The notes under the pieces are model-generated. The model worked only from the letters and a program-made list of their open reading frames with translations. It had not been told where the DNA came from and did not search any database. From a virus, in IMG/VR virus record IMGVR_UViG_3300042566_000599, positions 1 to 64,000 of that record: DNA of 64,000 nt, one strand, 5' to 3'. Made by a program: the position numbers and the translations under genes. Positions 30,381 through 37,520 of this stretch are shown here, piece by piece. Each line of letters begins with the position of its first letter. The stretch's first letter is position 1.

Positions 30381-31012
30381 TGACAACAGAACTAGCAACT
30401 CAATCTCCTGTTAATACAGTCATTCGAGTTCGTGATGAATCTTTTTATTTAGACAGATTCAAGAAGGCAGTTAAGACCGCTTGGATTCCTAATGGTCGAA
30501 TCGTTGATACTGATTACTATTGTGAAATCTATAAAGAGTTTGCAATAGTAATTTGGAAACAAGAGATAAAGAAACCTGACGGCACGATACGACTTCACTT
30601 TAATAATTACATTTGGGAAGTCGGCTCAATCTATGACAACTTGCATAATCTAAATTGGATTTCACAAGGTTGTGTATCAACAGGCTATGGCGCAGTTTCA
30701 TTTGATAAGACAGTCGCTAAGGCTCACAAGAAAGTTGATTTACTATCTCTTCTTTATAGTGAGAAGTCGGAGTTACAAGCCCTATCACATACTTACGGCA
30801 GAACTCTCTTGCATGATGAAGAACCTATCTACAACGCACTTATTGGTGATGTAGTTGCTCTTCGTGCATTTGGTCGCGTACGACTTGGAAAGATTGTGAA
30901 ACTAACTGGCAGTCGTTTCGTTGTTGCTTACATGACACCCAGCAATTCACAAGATGTTCATTACAAAACTCTTCCACTTAATTACATCTACCCTAGAGAA
31001 AGGAAAAACTAA
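30380..31012 (+). CDS. Unknown protein of the early block
   Basis: A 210-residue protein without clear motifs. It has an aromatic, beta-rich core (EFAIVIWKQEIKKPDGTIRL, then HFNNYIWEVG) and a C-terminal segment, VVALRAFGRVRLGKIVKLTG, that resembles a small barrel. Coupled to neighbours at both ends by one-base overlaps. Confidence 0.65.
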   Translation: MTTELATQSPVNTVIRVRDESFYLDRFKKAVKTAWIPNGRIVDTDYYCEIYKEFAIVIWKQEIKKPDGTIRLHFNNYIWEVGSIYDNLHNLNWISQGCVSTGYGAVSFDKTVAKAHKKVDLLSLLYSEKSELQALSHTYGRTLLHDEEPIYNALIGDVVALRAFGRVRLGKIVKLTGSRFVVAYMTPSNSQDVHYKTLPLNYIYPRERKN

Positions 31013-31188
31013 TGGCAACTCGATTAACTCGCAGAGGTTGGATTGTTCTTGTAATCATTCCTGCACTTCTACTTGCACTTCTAGTGTCGTGGGCAACTCG
31101 TGATGTTTGTTATGTAGGCGATAAGCCTTATGCAAACTTTCTCGGTTATGGCTCATGTGAAAAGTTAATAGATGAGGTGACAAAGTGA
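31012..31188 (+). CDS. 58-residue single-pass membrane protein
   Basis: ATG at 31012 in a TAATG junction. Basic N-terminus, one membrane helix (GWIVLVIIPALLLALLVSWA), then an exported domain with two Cys (RDVCYVGDKPYANF...YGSCEK) that may form a disulfide. Small early membrane proteins of phages often act on the host envelope or in exclusion; no direct evidence. Confidence 0.7.
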   Translation: MATRLTRRGWIVLVIIPALLLALLVSWATRDVCYVGDKPYANFLGYGSCEKLIDEVTK

Positions 31189-31271
31189 TTACATTCTTTG
31201 TATTGGTGACTATTGCGACTCTTATCGGGGTCGCAATAGCACTTTCATCTCCAATGATTGACGGAGAGTAA
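31185..31271 (+). CDS. 28-residue membrane peptide
   Basis: A GTG at 31185 overlaps the previous stop (GTGA). The product MITFFVLVTIATLIGVAIAL followed by SSPMIDGE is one membrane helix and a short tail. The tight junctions on both sides (three-base gap to the next start) support translation. Might partner the preceding membrane protein. Confidence 0.5.
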   Translation: MITFFVLVTIATLIGVAIALSSPMIDGE

Positions 31272-31273
31272 CT

Positions 31274-31435
31274 ATGGGATTTGCAGAAATAATCCATGTC
31301 AGCACAGAAGAACTAGAGATGTGCGATTCCTGTAATCAAGAAGGGCGTTTGATAAAAGGTCAATTCATAACAGATAGTTCAGGACAACCTGTTATGTGGT
31401 TCTGTTTTAACTGTGTTAATAAAGTTATTACTTAG
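31274..31435 (+). CDS. 53-residue zinc-ribbon protein
   Basis: The product MGFAEIIHVSTEELEMCDSC, NQEGRLIKGQ, and MWFCFNCVNKVIT carries two C-x2-C knuckles (Cys about 17/20 and 44/47), a classic zinc ribbon. Starts two bases after the preceding stop. Possibly DNA-binding or transcription-associated. Confidence 0.65.
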   Translation: MGFAEIIHVSTEELEMCDSCNQEGRLIKGQFITDSSGQPVMWFCFNCVNKVIT

Positions 31436-31442
31436 GAGAATA

Positions 31443-32078
31443 ATGAAAACAAAAGTTTGCATAGGTTGTTTCTATGACTTACCGCTATCAAAGTTTAATA
31501 AACACATACAGGGTCAATACGGAAAGAGGGCAAGGTGTAAGAAGTGCCAAGCAATCTTGCGTAAGGGTTCTGTCGCACGAATGGCAAAGCGTAAAGCGTT
31601 ACTGGCACAAGGTAAGCGACCTTGTAATGGTTGCGGTAAAGCAAAGCCGTTATCTGCCTTTCAACCTAAGACACAGGCAAATGGTAAAGAAGGTTGGGAA
31701 GGTAAATGCAAGCCTTGTGTTTCTTTACGACAAAAGAGAAGCAGTATCTCTCGTAATAAAGAAGCAAGACAATTAGTGTTTGAGTATCTGAAGAAGAACC
31801 CTTGTATTGACTGTGGGGAAACTAATGTATTGGCATTGGAGTTCGACCATGTTTATAGCAAGAAGTTCAACATAGGTAATGCACTAAATAGCAACACCGC
31901 TATTGACTTGCTAAAAAAAGAGATAAAGAAGTGTGTTGTCAGGTGTTCTACTTGCCACAGAATAAAGACACACTTGGAAATTAACTCATGGCGTTTCCAA
32001 ATGTCTATTGAAGATAAAGCAACGAGTCGTAAAGTAAAAAGCACAAAACAATACAAAGCCTTAAAGAAGGTTTCGTGA
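31443..32078 (+). CDS. HNH endonuclease-like protein with zinc knuckles, copy 1
   Basis: From the ATG at 31443 (TAGGAG upstream) the product has 211 residues. Two treble-clef-like repeats come first (VCIGCFYDLPLSKFN...CKKC; PCNGCGKAKPLSAFQ...CKPC). The C-terminal HNH-like domain has NPCIDCGETNVLALEFDHVY and CVVRCSTCHRIKTHLE. The Asp-His pair of FDHV and the two Cys pairs match Cys-rich HNH nucleases. It may be a free-standing homing or host-DNA-cutting enzyme. Confidence 0.8.
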   Translation: MKTKVCIGCFYDLPLSKFNKHIQGQYGKRARCKKCQAILRKGSVARMAKRKALLAQGKRPCNGCGKAKPLSAFQPKTQANGKEGWEGKCKPCVSLRQKRSSISRNKEARQLVFEYLKKNPCIDCGETNVLALEFDHVYSKKFNIGNALNSNTAIDLLKKEIKKCVVRCSTCHRIKTHLEINSWRFQMSIEDKATSRKVKSTKQYKALKKVS

Positions 32079-32626
32079 TGAATACAAAAGTTTGCAGTAG
32101 GTGTCGCAAGACAAAACCAACTACTTCATTCAATCGTAAGCGGTCTAGTGGGATAAGCGGTCAATACCAGCCTTACTGCCGACCCTGCCAAAGTGAGTAC
32201 CAAAGACAACACTACAAAGTAAGAACGCAAGACCAATTACAAAAGATGTATAAGAATCGAAGAAGGCGAAAGAAAGAGATTCATGAGTTCTTAGCCAATT
32301 ACTTTAAGAAAAACACCTGTGTTGATTGTGCTAAAAAGAAAGTTCGCATTAAGAAGTTACTTAGTGGGAAAGTTCCGACTTCAACAATCAACCAAATCAT
32401 AAAGATTGTGGATTCCGACATTCGCACCTTGACCTTCGACCACCTACACACAAGGGGCGATAAGGAACACACAATCGCTAACATGATTCGTGACATTCAA
32501 CCATTACACAAGATTAAAAAAGAAATACAAAAGTGTGTAGTGCGTTGTCATAACTGCCACGACATTATTACTGTGAAGCGTGCTAAAAATTGGAGATACC
32601 ACGCCCACAAACAAGTAACTAAATAA
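32078..32626 (+). CDS. HNH endonuclease-like protein, copy 2
   Basis: A 182-residue relative of the gene before it. It has one N-terminal knuckle (VCSRCRKTKPTTSFNRK...CRPC), a basic linker, then TCVDCAKKKV, LTFDHLHTRGDKEH and CVVRCHNCHDIITVKR. There is an insertion between the first Cys pair and FDH compared with copy 1. The ATG at 32078 overlaps the preceding stop (TGATG). Tandem duplication of a small HNH gene is the likely origin. Confidence 0.8.
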   Translation: MNTKVCSRCRKTKPTTSFNRKRSSGISGQYQPYCRPCQSEYQRQHYKVRTQDQLQKMYKNRRRRKKEIHEFLANYFKKNTCVDCAKKKVRIKKLLSGKVPTSTINQIIKIVDSDIRTLTFDHLHTRGDKEHTIANMIRDIQPLHKIKKEIQKCVVRCHNCHDIITVKRAKNWRYHAHKQVTK

Positions 32627-32632
32627 ATGTAT

Positions 32633-32776
32633 CTAGTGGGGGTTAAAGCGAGTGACCTTTGTAGGTTTCTATTCATTCCCTACAAACTGTTCAAGGCTAA
32701 GAACAACCATGACCTCTCATGGGTCTTTGTATTACTCCTTTCAACCATGAAAGCGAGTTGTATCTGCCCCCACTAG
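32633..32776 (+). ncRNA. Candidate structured RNA: closing stem with four internal hairpins
   Basis: CTAGTGGGGG (32633-32642) pairs perfectly with CCCCCACTAG (32767-32776). Inside lie four hairpins: TTTGTAGG/CCTACAAA (32658-32665 with 32679-32686), TGTTC/GAACA (32688-32692 with 32701-32705), CCATGA/TCATGG (32707-32712 with 32717-32722), and ACTCCTTTC/GAAAG-C-GAGT (32734-32742 with 32749-32758, one bulge). AAAGCGAGT occurs on both sides. Together they make a compact multi-branch junction filling the gap between the HNH gene and the next start. It could be a cis-regulatory leader or a free small RNA. I cannot match it to a known class. Confidence 0.6.
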
Positions 32777-32802
32777 ATTCCCAATTAAGAAAGGAAGTAG
32801 AA

Positions 32803-33438
32803 ATGCCAAACTGGTGTTTTAACGCTCTTAACATCTCAGTTGAGAGTCCAAAACAATTACAAAAGTTAATGCAAGCAATTACAAATGATTCAGAACAACC
32901 TTTCGACTTCAATCGAATAATTCCAATACCTGAAGAACTCGCTAACACTTCATCACCTAATAAAGATAACGCTGATGAAATGAAAAAGAAGTATGGGTTC
33001 TCTGATTGGTATGACTGGCGAGTTACTAACTGGGGAACTAAATGGAACGCCTCTGATGTTGAACTCGACATTGAAACATCACAACAGATTCGTATTCGAT
33101 TCAATACCGCTTGGTCACCACCAACACCAGTTATTACAAAGATTGCAGAGAAGTTTCCTTTTGCTTTCATAACTTTGGATTGGGAAGAAGAAGGTGGTTA
33201 CTACGGCAACTCTGAGTACGAGAACGGCAGACTCACTTTAGAACACGAAGGCGAAATGGATTGTGACTATCGCTGGGAGAAGTGGGGGGAGTGTGCTGAG
33301 TGGTGCGAACAATGTGGTGTTTGTGATTGCGAAGTTTGTAATTGCGAGTATCGCTCACAACAAACGCTTTGTGAAAGATGTAATGACGGCGAACATGGAC
33401 AACTAAAAGGAGAAACAGATGAACCAACGACAGACTGA
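32803..33438 (+). CDS. YubB/DUF1281-like ferredoxin-fold protein with Cys-rich tail
   Basis: From the ATG at 32803 (GGAAG upstream) a 211-residue protein starts MPNWCFNALNISVESPKQLQ, the hallmark opening of the DUF1281/YubB ferredoxin-like family common on plasmids and phages. YDWRVTNWGTKWNASDVEL and RFNTAWSPPTPVI continue it. The last 50 residues form a Cys-rich tail (CEQCGVCDCEVCNCEYRSQQ), likely metal-binding. Function of the family is unknown. Confidence 0.8.
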   Translation: MPNWCFNALNISVESPKQLQKLMQAITNDSEQPFDFNRIIPIPEELANTSSPNKDNADEMKKKYGFSDWYDWRVTNWGTKWNASDVELDIETSQQIRIRFNTAWSPPTPVITKIAEKFPFAFITLDWEEEGGYYGNSEYENGRLTLEHEGEMDCDYRWEKWGECAEWCEQCGVCDCEVCNCEYRSQQTLCERCNDGEHGQLKGETDEPTTD

Positions 33439-33727
33439 CATAGTTAAAGGACTTACTCTTGCAAATGAGTTTCTAAAGATTCTTCGTGCGTTTAAGGTGG
33501 AACAAGCACATGAGAATCCAATTCCGTTTGAGGTAACTCATTCATTAGCAAACGCTCAATTAAATCTCGTAATGGAGAAATACAATTCAGACCCCGAAGA
33601 TTTAATTTGGGGTCTTGTGCAGGTTGTTGAGATGTTCCTAAAACTAACTGACACAGACCCCGAAGATTTATCGGGCGCACTAGACCAATTCATTCGCTTC
33701 ATTGAAGAACAGGAAAACGACAAATGA
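33419..33727 (+). CDS. Helical protein, unknown
   Basis: A 102-residue, mostly helical acidic protein. An AAGGAG site precedes the ATG, which lies inside the end of the previous gene. Contains two similar 'DPEDL' repeats (SDPEDLIWGL, TDPEDLSGAL). No family recognised. Confidence 0.6.
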   Translation: MNQRQTDIVKGLTLANEFLKILRAFKVEQAHENPIPFEVTHSLANAQLNLVMEKYNSDPEDLIWGLVQVVEMFLKLTDTDPEDLSGALDQFIRFIEEQENDK

Positions 33728-34059
33728 AAAAAGTAAAAGTAAAAACACTTCCTTCATCACAACCAAAGAGAGCGACTAACAATCCTGTCTTCAATCTCAA
33801 AGTGCCAACACCACGCGACATTGACCAAACTCCATGTCAAAAGAATGACCCTGAGATTTGGTTTCCTAGTGGAGAGAACCTTCCTGAAGACACCGAGAAG
33901 ATAAAAACTGCTAAATCACTATGCGCTCAATGCCACGAAACAACTAAGTGCCTTTCATTCGCATTATCGAATCGGATTCGTTATGGGATTTGGGGTGGCA
34001 CTACTGAATCAGAACGACAGACACTTATTCGTAGAGCAGAACGGAGTAAAACTAAATGA
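33724..34059 (+). CDS. WhiB-family regulator, copy 1
   Basis: A 111-residue protein with the four WhiB cysteines (38, 67, 70, 76: C-x28-C-x2-C-x5-C) that hold a 4Fe-4S cluster, then the turn GIWGG (88-92) and a basic ESERQTLIRRAER helix. WhiB proteins bind the sigma-factor region of RNA polymerase and occur only in Actinobacteria and their phages. In phages they can shut down host genes or block superinfection. Coupled to neighbours by ATGA. Confidence 0.93.
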   Translation: MKKVKVKTLPSSQPKRATNNPVFNLKVPTPRDIDQTPCQKNDPEIWFPSGENLPEDTEKIKTAKSLCAQCHETTKCLSFALSNRIRYGIWGGTTESERQTLIRRAERSKTK

Positions 34060-34307
34060 CACCTACCTACACAGTTCGCGTATCTCTTAACTCAGTTACT
34101 TATGAAGTGACGGCAGATGATGAAGAACAAGCAATCGAGAAAGCCCACGAGTTTATCTTGGAAGAATCAACTTACGATTTAGCAAAGTGGGCAGACTATG
34201 AAGTAAGTATTGAAGAGTGTGATGTCTGCGAAGCACCTGACGGAACACCTCATTGTGATTGTGGTCAATGTGATTGTGGCGAAGACACAGAAGGGAATGA
34301 ATCATGA
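34056..34307 (+). CDS. Acidic protein with Cys-rich tail
   Basis: An 83-residue protein. The first 50 residues form a beta-alpha unit (YTVRVSLNSVTYEVTADDEE). The tail is Cys/Asp-rich (CDVCEAPDGTPHCDCGQCDC), similar in style to the tail of the DUF1281-like protein. Probably metal-binding; function unknown. Confidence 0.65.
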   Translation: MTPTYTVRVSLNSVTYEVTADDEEQAIEKAHEFILEESTYDLAKWADYEVSIEECDVCEAPDGTPHCDCGQCDCGEDTEGNES

Positions 34308-34408
34308 AGTGTAACGATTGTGGCGCAAAAGTTACTTACGAGAGTATGACGGAAGAAGGCAACTGGTCATGCTCTGATTGTGGTTGGGATACAGGGGTGA
34401 GTGACTAA
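34304..34408 (+). CDS. 34-residue zinc ribbon
   Basis: MKCNDCGAKVTYESMTEEGN followed by WSCSDCGWDTGVSD: two C-x2-C-G knuckles, the minimal zinc ribbon. Start and stop interlock with both neighbours (ATGA, TAATG). Could bind nucleic acid or RNA polymerase. Confidence 0.7.
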   Translation: MKCNDCGAKVTYESMTEEGNWSCSDCGWDTGVSD

Positions 34409-34851
34409 TGGTTAATACATTCCTTCCGTATCCCGACTTTGTTCAATCTGCACAAGCACTCGATTACAAACGACTTGGCAAACAACGAGTAGAAGCGTGG
34501 CAGATACTTCGTGCGCTTCGTGGAGAGACAAAAGGTTGGCGTAATCACCCAGCAACTAACTTGTGGCGTGGTCACGAGAAGTTACTTTGTGAATACGGAA
34601 TCGCAGTCTGTGATGAATGGATTGCTCGTGGTTACAAAGACACAATGCGTGAGAGATTCGTTGCAATACATTCGACTTACCCTGATTGTGAAATACCAAA
34701 ATGGTTTGGTAATACAAACTTTCATAATTCACATCAGAGTAATCTCAATCGCAAAGATTCGACTTACTATCACTTCAACATCACAAACGATTTACCTTAT
34801 TTGTGGTTCGACAATGAAACAGAACAACTCTATGAAAAGGAATCAAAGTGA
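34408..34851 (+). CDS. Pyrimidine dimer DNA glycosylase-like (MSMEG_6728 family)
   Basis: A 147-residue protein starting MVNTFLPYPDFVQSAQALDY then KRLGKQRVEAWQILRALRGE, GWRNHPATNLWRGHEKLLCE and YGIAVCDEWIARGYKD. This is the MSMEG_6728-type family related to T4 endonuclease V, found mostly in Actinobacteria. It would repair UV lesions in DNA, useful to phages in sunlit water. Catalysis would use an N-terminal amine, so the start matters; the ATG at 34408 fits the family N-terminus. Confidence 0.88.
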   Translation: MVNTFLPYPDFVQSAQALDYKRLGKQRVEAWQILRALRGETKGWRNHPATNLWRGHEKLLCEYGIAVCDEWIARGYKDTMRERFVAIHSTYPDCEIPKWFGNTNFHNSHQSNLNRKDSTYYHFNITNDLPYLWFDNETEQLYEKESK

Positions 34852-35081
34852 CCGAGAAATCAGAATGGCTAACAAACGAACAGGTAAGTGAGTTACTGGG
34901 GTTGAAGTATTCAACTCTCTACACTTATCGAAGAAGGAACACTCTTCCTGAACCCGATACATACATTGGAAGAACTCCTGTATGGAATCGAAAGACAATC
35001 GAAGAATGGAAAAACAATCGCAGAGAAACTGAGATTGAGTTAATACCCGACCAACTAACAGAACAGGAAAACAAATCATGA
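34848..35081 (+). CDS. AlpA/excisionase-like HTH protein
   Basis: A 77-residue protein with a MerR/AlpA-type winged helix: EWLTNEQVSELLGLKYSTLY, TYRRRNTLPEPDTYIGRTPV and WNRKTIEEWKN. Such short DNA-binding proteins direct integrase to excise, or act as transcription switches. It lies 477 bases before the integrase gene, which supports an Xis role. Confidence 0.8.
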   Translation: MTEKSEWLTNEQVSELLGLKYSTLYTYRRRNTLPEPDTYIGRTPVWNRKTIEEWKNNRRETEIELIPDQLTEQENKS

Positions 35082-35356
35082 GAATAAAATTAAATAAGGA
35101 ATCAAATCCAAATACATCTTTTGTAATTGGTGTAATGAACAGTTATGAATTGAAATCAGGAATTGGAATTGGGTTCTCTTACTTCAATGACGGAACTTTA
35201 GATTTTGGATTCGTAATTGGTAAGAGTTACTTCAATCTTGAACTATTGTGGGGAAGAGCAGAAGAACTCTCTTACTATGAAGAAGAAGATGAAGCCGAAC
35301 AGGAACTTGAAGACTGGCTTGGTGAATTAGCAGAACAGGAAAGACAGAAGAACTAA
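35078..35356 (+). CDS. Small protein with acidic tail, unknown
   Basis: A 92-residue protein. It has a beta-rich first half (TSFVIGVMNSYELKSGIGIG, FSYFNDGTLDFGFVIG) and an acidic helical tail. Last gene before a terminator; coupled to the HTH gene by ATGA. No family recognised. Confidence 0.6.
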   Translation: MRIKLNKESNPNTSFVIGVMNSYELKSGIGIGFSYFNDGTLDFGFVIGKSYFNLELLWGRAEELSYYEEEDEAEQELEDWLGELAEQERQKN

Positions 35357-35403
35357 CACATAGCGGAATAACTCAACTCTTCTAAGTTACTTGGTCACTA
35401 CCT

Positions 35404-35440
35404 AGACCCTCATTCCCGATACGGAATGGGGGTCTTTTTT
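35404..35440 (+). terminator. Intrinsic terminator before the integrase
   Basis: AGACCCTCATTCC (35404-35416) pairs with GGAATGGGGGTCT (35423-35435) with one G-U, six-base loop, followed by a run of T (to 35440). It separates the early operon from integrase, which therefore has its own promoter or relies on read-through. Confidence 0.9.
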
Positions 35441-35446
35441 ATGCCC

Positions 35447-35550
35447 TCTAAGTTACTGACCAGTAGAGGGGCTTGCGATTTGCGCTAGATGTTACTGGTG
35501 GGTAACTTACTGGTTGTTACTAGCCAGTAACTTACTCGCCAGTAGAGGGG
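35447..35550. repeat. Repeat cluster upstream of integrase, attP candidate
   Basis: GTTACTGACCAGTAGAGGGG (35452-35471) recurs as CTTACTCGCCAGTAGAGGGG (35531-35550). Between them lie four or five TTACTG/CAGTAA words in both orientations (for example 35491, 35507, 35524). TCTAAGTTACT is at 35381 and 35447. Such a cluster next to a tyrosine integrase is typical of core and arm sites of a phage attachment site. The core cannot be fixed without a host attB. Confidence 0.45.
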
Positions 35551-35557
35551 GCGTTTT

Positions 35558-36835
35558 ATGGCGTATGTCGTTCAGCGTGGGTCACGATTTACAGGCTATT
35601 ACCGCATGGGCAAAAAACGCCTGTCTGCTGGCACATGGGGCAGTTTCAAGGAAGCCCAGTATCAGGCACTACGCATGGAGAATGGGGCTTCTGAGGGGCT
35701 TTCAAGGGCTAATTTGACCCTCTCTGAGTATGCCGATAAATGGCTTCAGAGGGCTGAATTACTGCCTATCACGAAAAAGGGGTATGAATCCCTATGGAAG
35801 AGGTACTTAGCCCCTCAAATCGGCTCTAAACAGGTTTCTGAGGTATCCACGCTTGAAGTGAGGGAATTGCTGGGCGAATTGAAGGCTCAGGGGGTAGGGG
35901 GCGCGACTCTCGCTCAAATCAAGGCGTGTCTAGGCTCTCTCTACAAATGGTTACAAGAGGGGCAAATTACTCAAACCAACCCAACTAGGGGCATAAAGGT
36001 CAAAGTGGGCAAATCGGACATCTCCAATGTGGTCGAGCCTGACCAGTTCAAGAAGATTGTGACCCACCTACCAACAGAGGGTGCAAAGTTATTTGCAAAG
36101 TTCTTAGTTGCTTCAGGGGCGAGATTCGGTGAGGCAAGTGAGATTCGATTAAAAGATTTTAATTTCAATACAAAAGAAGTTTTTATTCAGAGGCGTGTCA
36201 GCGAGTTAGGCAAGAAGCACAACAAGGGAGAAAGATTCCTAGTCGTAGATGCCACTAAGTCGGGTTACAAGCGTGTAGTGGTGCTACCTGAAGCCCTACT
36301 ACAAGAGATTCAAGCGTATGTCATGCTAAATCGCATAGGGAAAGACGACCTAGTGTTTGAGAAAAGCAAAGTCATACCAAAAGATAAACTAAAGAGTTCT
36401 CGTGGCACAGAAAAGTCTTCACGACCATTCGTGAAAGACGGAAAACTGTTCCAACATGGCACGCTCAGGGCTTACGCAAGTGGGTCTTGTAGGTGTGATG
36501 AGTGTAAGGCGATAGTTCGAGAGTATCGAAGGTCGCAAAGAGCAAAGTCATACCAAAAGGGTGAGGTCATACCAAAAGAACCGAGCCACTTGCCACGAGA
36601 TACATGGAGAACCATTTGGAACAAAGCAATAGCCAAATCAGGCATGGGTTGGAGTCCAAGAACTCACGATTTGCGTCACGCAAACGCAACGCAGTTACTT
36701 AAAAACGGCGTTGATGTGCATGAAGTAAAAGAGCGATTGGGTCACCAGTCCATCAAAACTACCGAACGCTATCTCCACCGCGTTCGTCACCAGAAATCAA
36801 AGGCGAGTGAAGTTGTCAATGACTTTCTGGGTTAG
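35558..36835 (+). CDS. int: Tyrosine integrase with a Cys-rich insertion
   Basis: A 425-residue site-specific recombinase. N-terminal AP2-like arm-binding segment (VQRGSRFTGYYRMGKKRLSA), a SAM-like core-binding domain (about 52-145), and the catalytic domain with Arg 189 (ASGARFGEASEIRL), Lys near 234-238, H-x2-R at 370-373 (THDLRHANATQLL), His 396 (LGHQSIKTT) and Tyr 405 (ERYLH). Between Lys and H-x2-R there is an extra segment of about 60 residues containing QHGTLRAYASGSCRCDECKA (300-319), a zinc-type motif seen elsewhere in actinophage proteins. The gene suggests a temperate life style. Confidence 0.95.
   Translation: MAYVVQRGSRFTGYYRMGKKRLSAGTWGSFKEAQYQALRMENGASEGLSRANLTLSEYADKWLQRAELLPITKKGYESLWKRYLAPQIGSKQVSEVSTLEVRELLGELKAQGVGGATLAQIKACLGSLYKWLQEGQITQTNPTRGIKVKVGKSDISNVVEPDQFKKIVTHLPTEGAKLFAKFLVASGARFGEASEIRLKDFNFNTKEVFIQRRVSELGKKHNKGERFLVVDATKSGYKRVVVLPEALLQEIQAYVMLNRIGKDDLVFEKSKVIPKDKLKSSRGTEKSSRPFVKDGKLFQHGTLRAYASGSCRCDECKAIVREYRRSQRAKSYQKGEVIPKEPSHLPRDTWRTIWNKAIAKSGMGWSPRTHDLRHANATQLLKNGVDVHEVKERLGHQSIKTTERYLHRVRHQKSKASEVVNDFLG
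36365..36578 (+). repeat. 19-bp direct repeats inside the integrase gene
   Basis: AGCAAAGTCATACCAAAAG occurs identically at 36365-36383 and 36541-36559. A 14-base part is repeated at 36565-36578, and an 18/19 match lies at 37450-37468, downstream of the lysozyme-like gene. The first two copies are read in different frames (SKVIPK versus AKSYQK), so conservation is at DNA level. They bracket the Cys-rich insertion of the integrase. Confidence 0.75.
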
Positions 36836-36843
36836 GAGAACTG

Positions 36844-37419
36844 ATGAAACTAGAAACACAGAATCGGCTTGTAGTGCTAATTCTCAGCACCGCCTTCCTT
36901 TCGGGGTTGTTTGGTGTAGGCAGAGTTAGCCCAGCGTTTAGTCCAACACGGGCAGAGGCGTTGGTAGTGCAGGTCGAGCAAGAGTCCAGCGACAAGTTGC
37001 TTGTTAAGTTCGAGAACTCTCACAAGTTGAGTGACCTAGAACTAGTAGCCCTATTGAAAGCAGTAGGGTTCGAAGGCAAAGCATTACGAGAAGCATGGGC
37101 AGTTGCGAAGAAAGAATCGACAGGAAGACCGCTCGCGCACAATGGGAACGCCTCAACAGGCGACAACTCATACGGCTTGTTTCAAATAAACATGCTTGGA
37201 GAGTTGGGAGAAGAGCGTCGAAAGAAGTTTGGATTGGATTCCAATGCCGAACTGCTAAACCCTGTGGTTAATGCCCAAATCGCTTATCACATGAGCGGTG
37301 GGGGCGACAACTGGAGTGCGTGGAAGGGAATGACTCAGCGAACCAGAGAATGGATAGCAAAGTTCCCTGACACTAAACCAAAAGCCAAAGCAATAGCAAA
37401 AGGCAAAGGTAATAACTAA
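36844..37419 (+). CDS. Secreted lysozyme/transglycosylase-like protein
   Basis: A 191-residue protein. A hydrophobic segment near the start (LVVLILSTAFLSGLFGVGRV) is a signal peptide or anchor. The lysozyme-like domain has AWAVAKKESTGRPLAHNG with the presumed catalytic Glu, then SYGLFQINMLG, NPVVNAQIAYHMS and WSAWKGMTQRT. The tail is Lys/Ala-rich. It lies eight bases after integrase, away from the lysis genes. It may be a moron-type gene expressed in lysogens that remodels the cell wall. Confidence 0.82.
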   Translation: MKLETQNRLVVLILSTAFLSGLFGVGRVSPAFSPTRAEALVVQVEQESSDKLLVKFENSHKLSDLELVALLKAVGFEGKALREAWAVAKKESTGRPLAHNGNASTGDNSYGLFQINMLGELGEERRKKFGLDSNAELLNPVVNAQIAYHMSGGGDNWSAWKGMTQRTREWIAKFPDTKPKAKAIAKGKGNN

Positions 37420-37476
37420 ATAGGTAAAGCAATAGGTAAAGGCTAGTAAAGCAAAGTCTTACCAAAAGCAATACCA

Positions 37477-37520
37477 AGTGGAGTAGCCCTCTTGATTGGG
37501 GGTTACTCCACTAAGTTTTT
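37477..37520. terminator. Terminator between convergent blocks
   Basis: AGTGGAGTAGCCC (37477-37489) and GGGTTACTCCACT (37500-37512) form a 13-bp stem with one G-U. On the plus strand AAGTTTTT follows. It overlaps the stop of the minus-strand gene and would serve mainly the plus-strand operon. Confidence 0.85.

Noticed and set aside
31443-32776. HNH genes plus adjacent structured RNA as an IscB/omega-RNA or group I intron system.
   Set aside because: Both HNH proteins are short with zinc knuckles and have no RuvC segments or bridge helix; the RNA is only about 145 bases and no split flanking gene is seen.
25724-35369. ATTCCGCTATGTG (25724-25736) and its reverse complement (35357-35369) flank the first plus-strand block and look like ends of a mobile element.
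   Set aside because: Inverted 13-mers are expected by chance many times in 64 kb, no target duplication or transposase is present, and match does not extend far.
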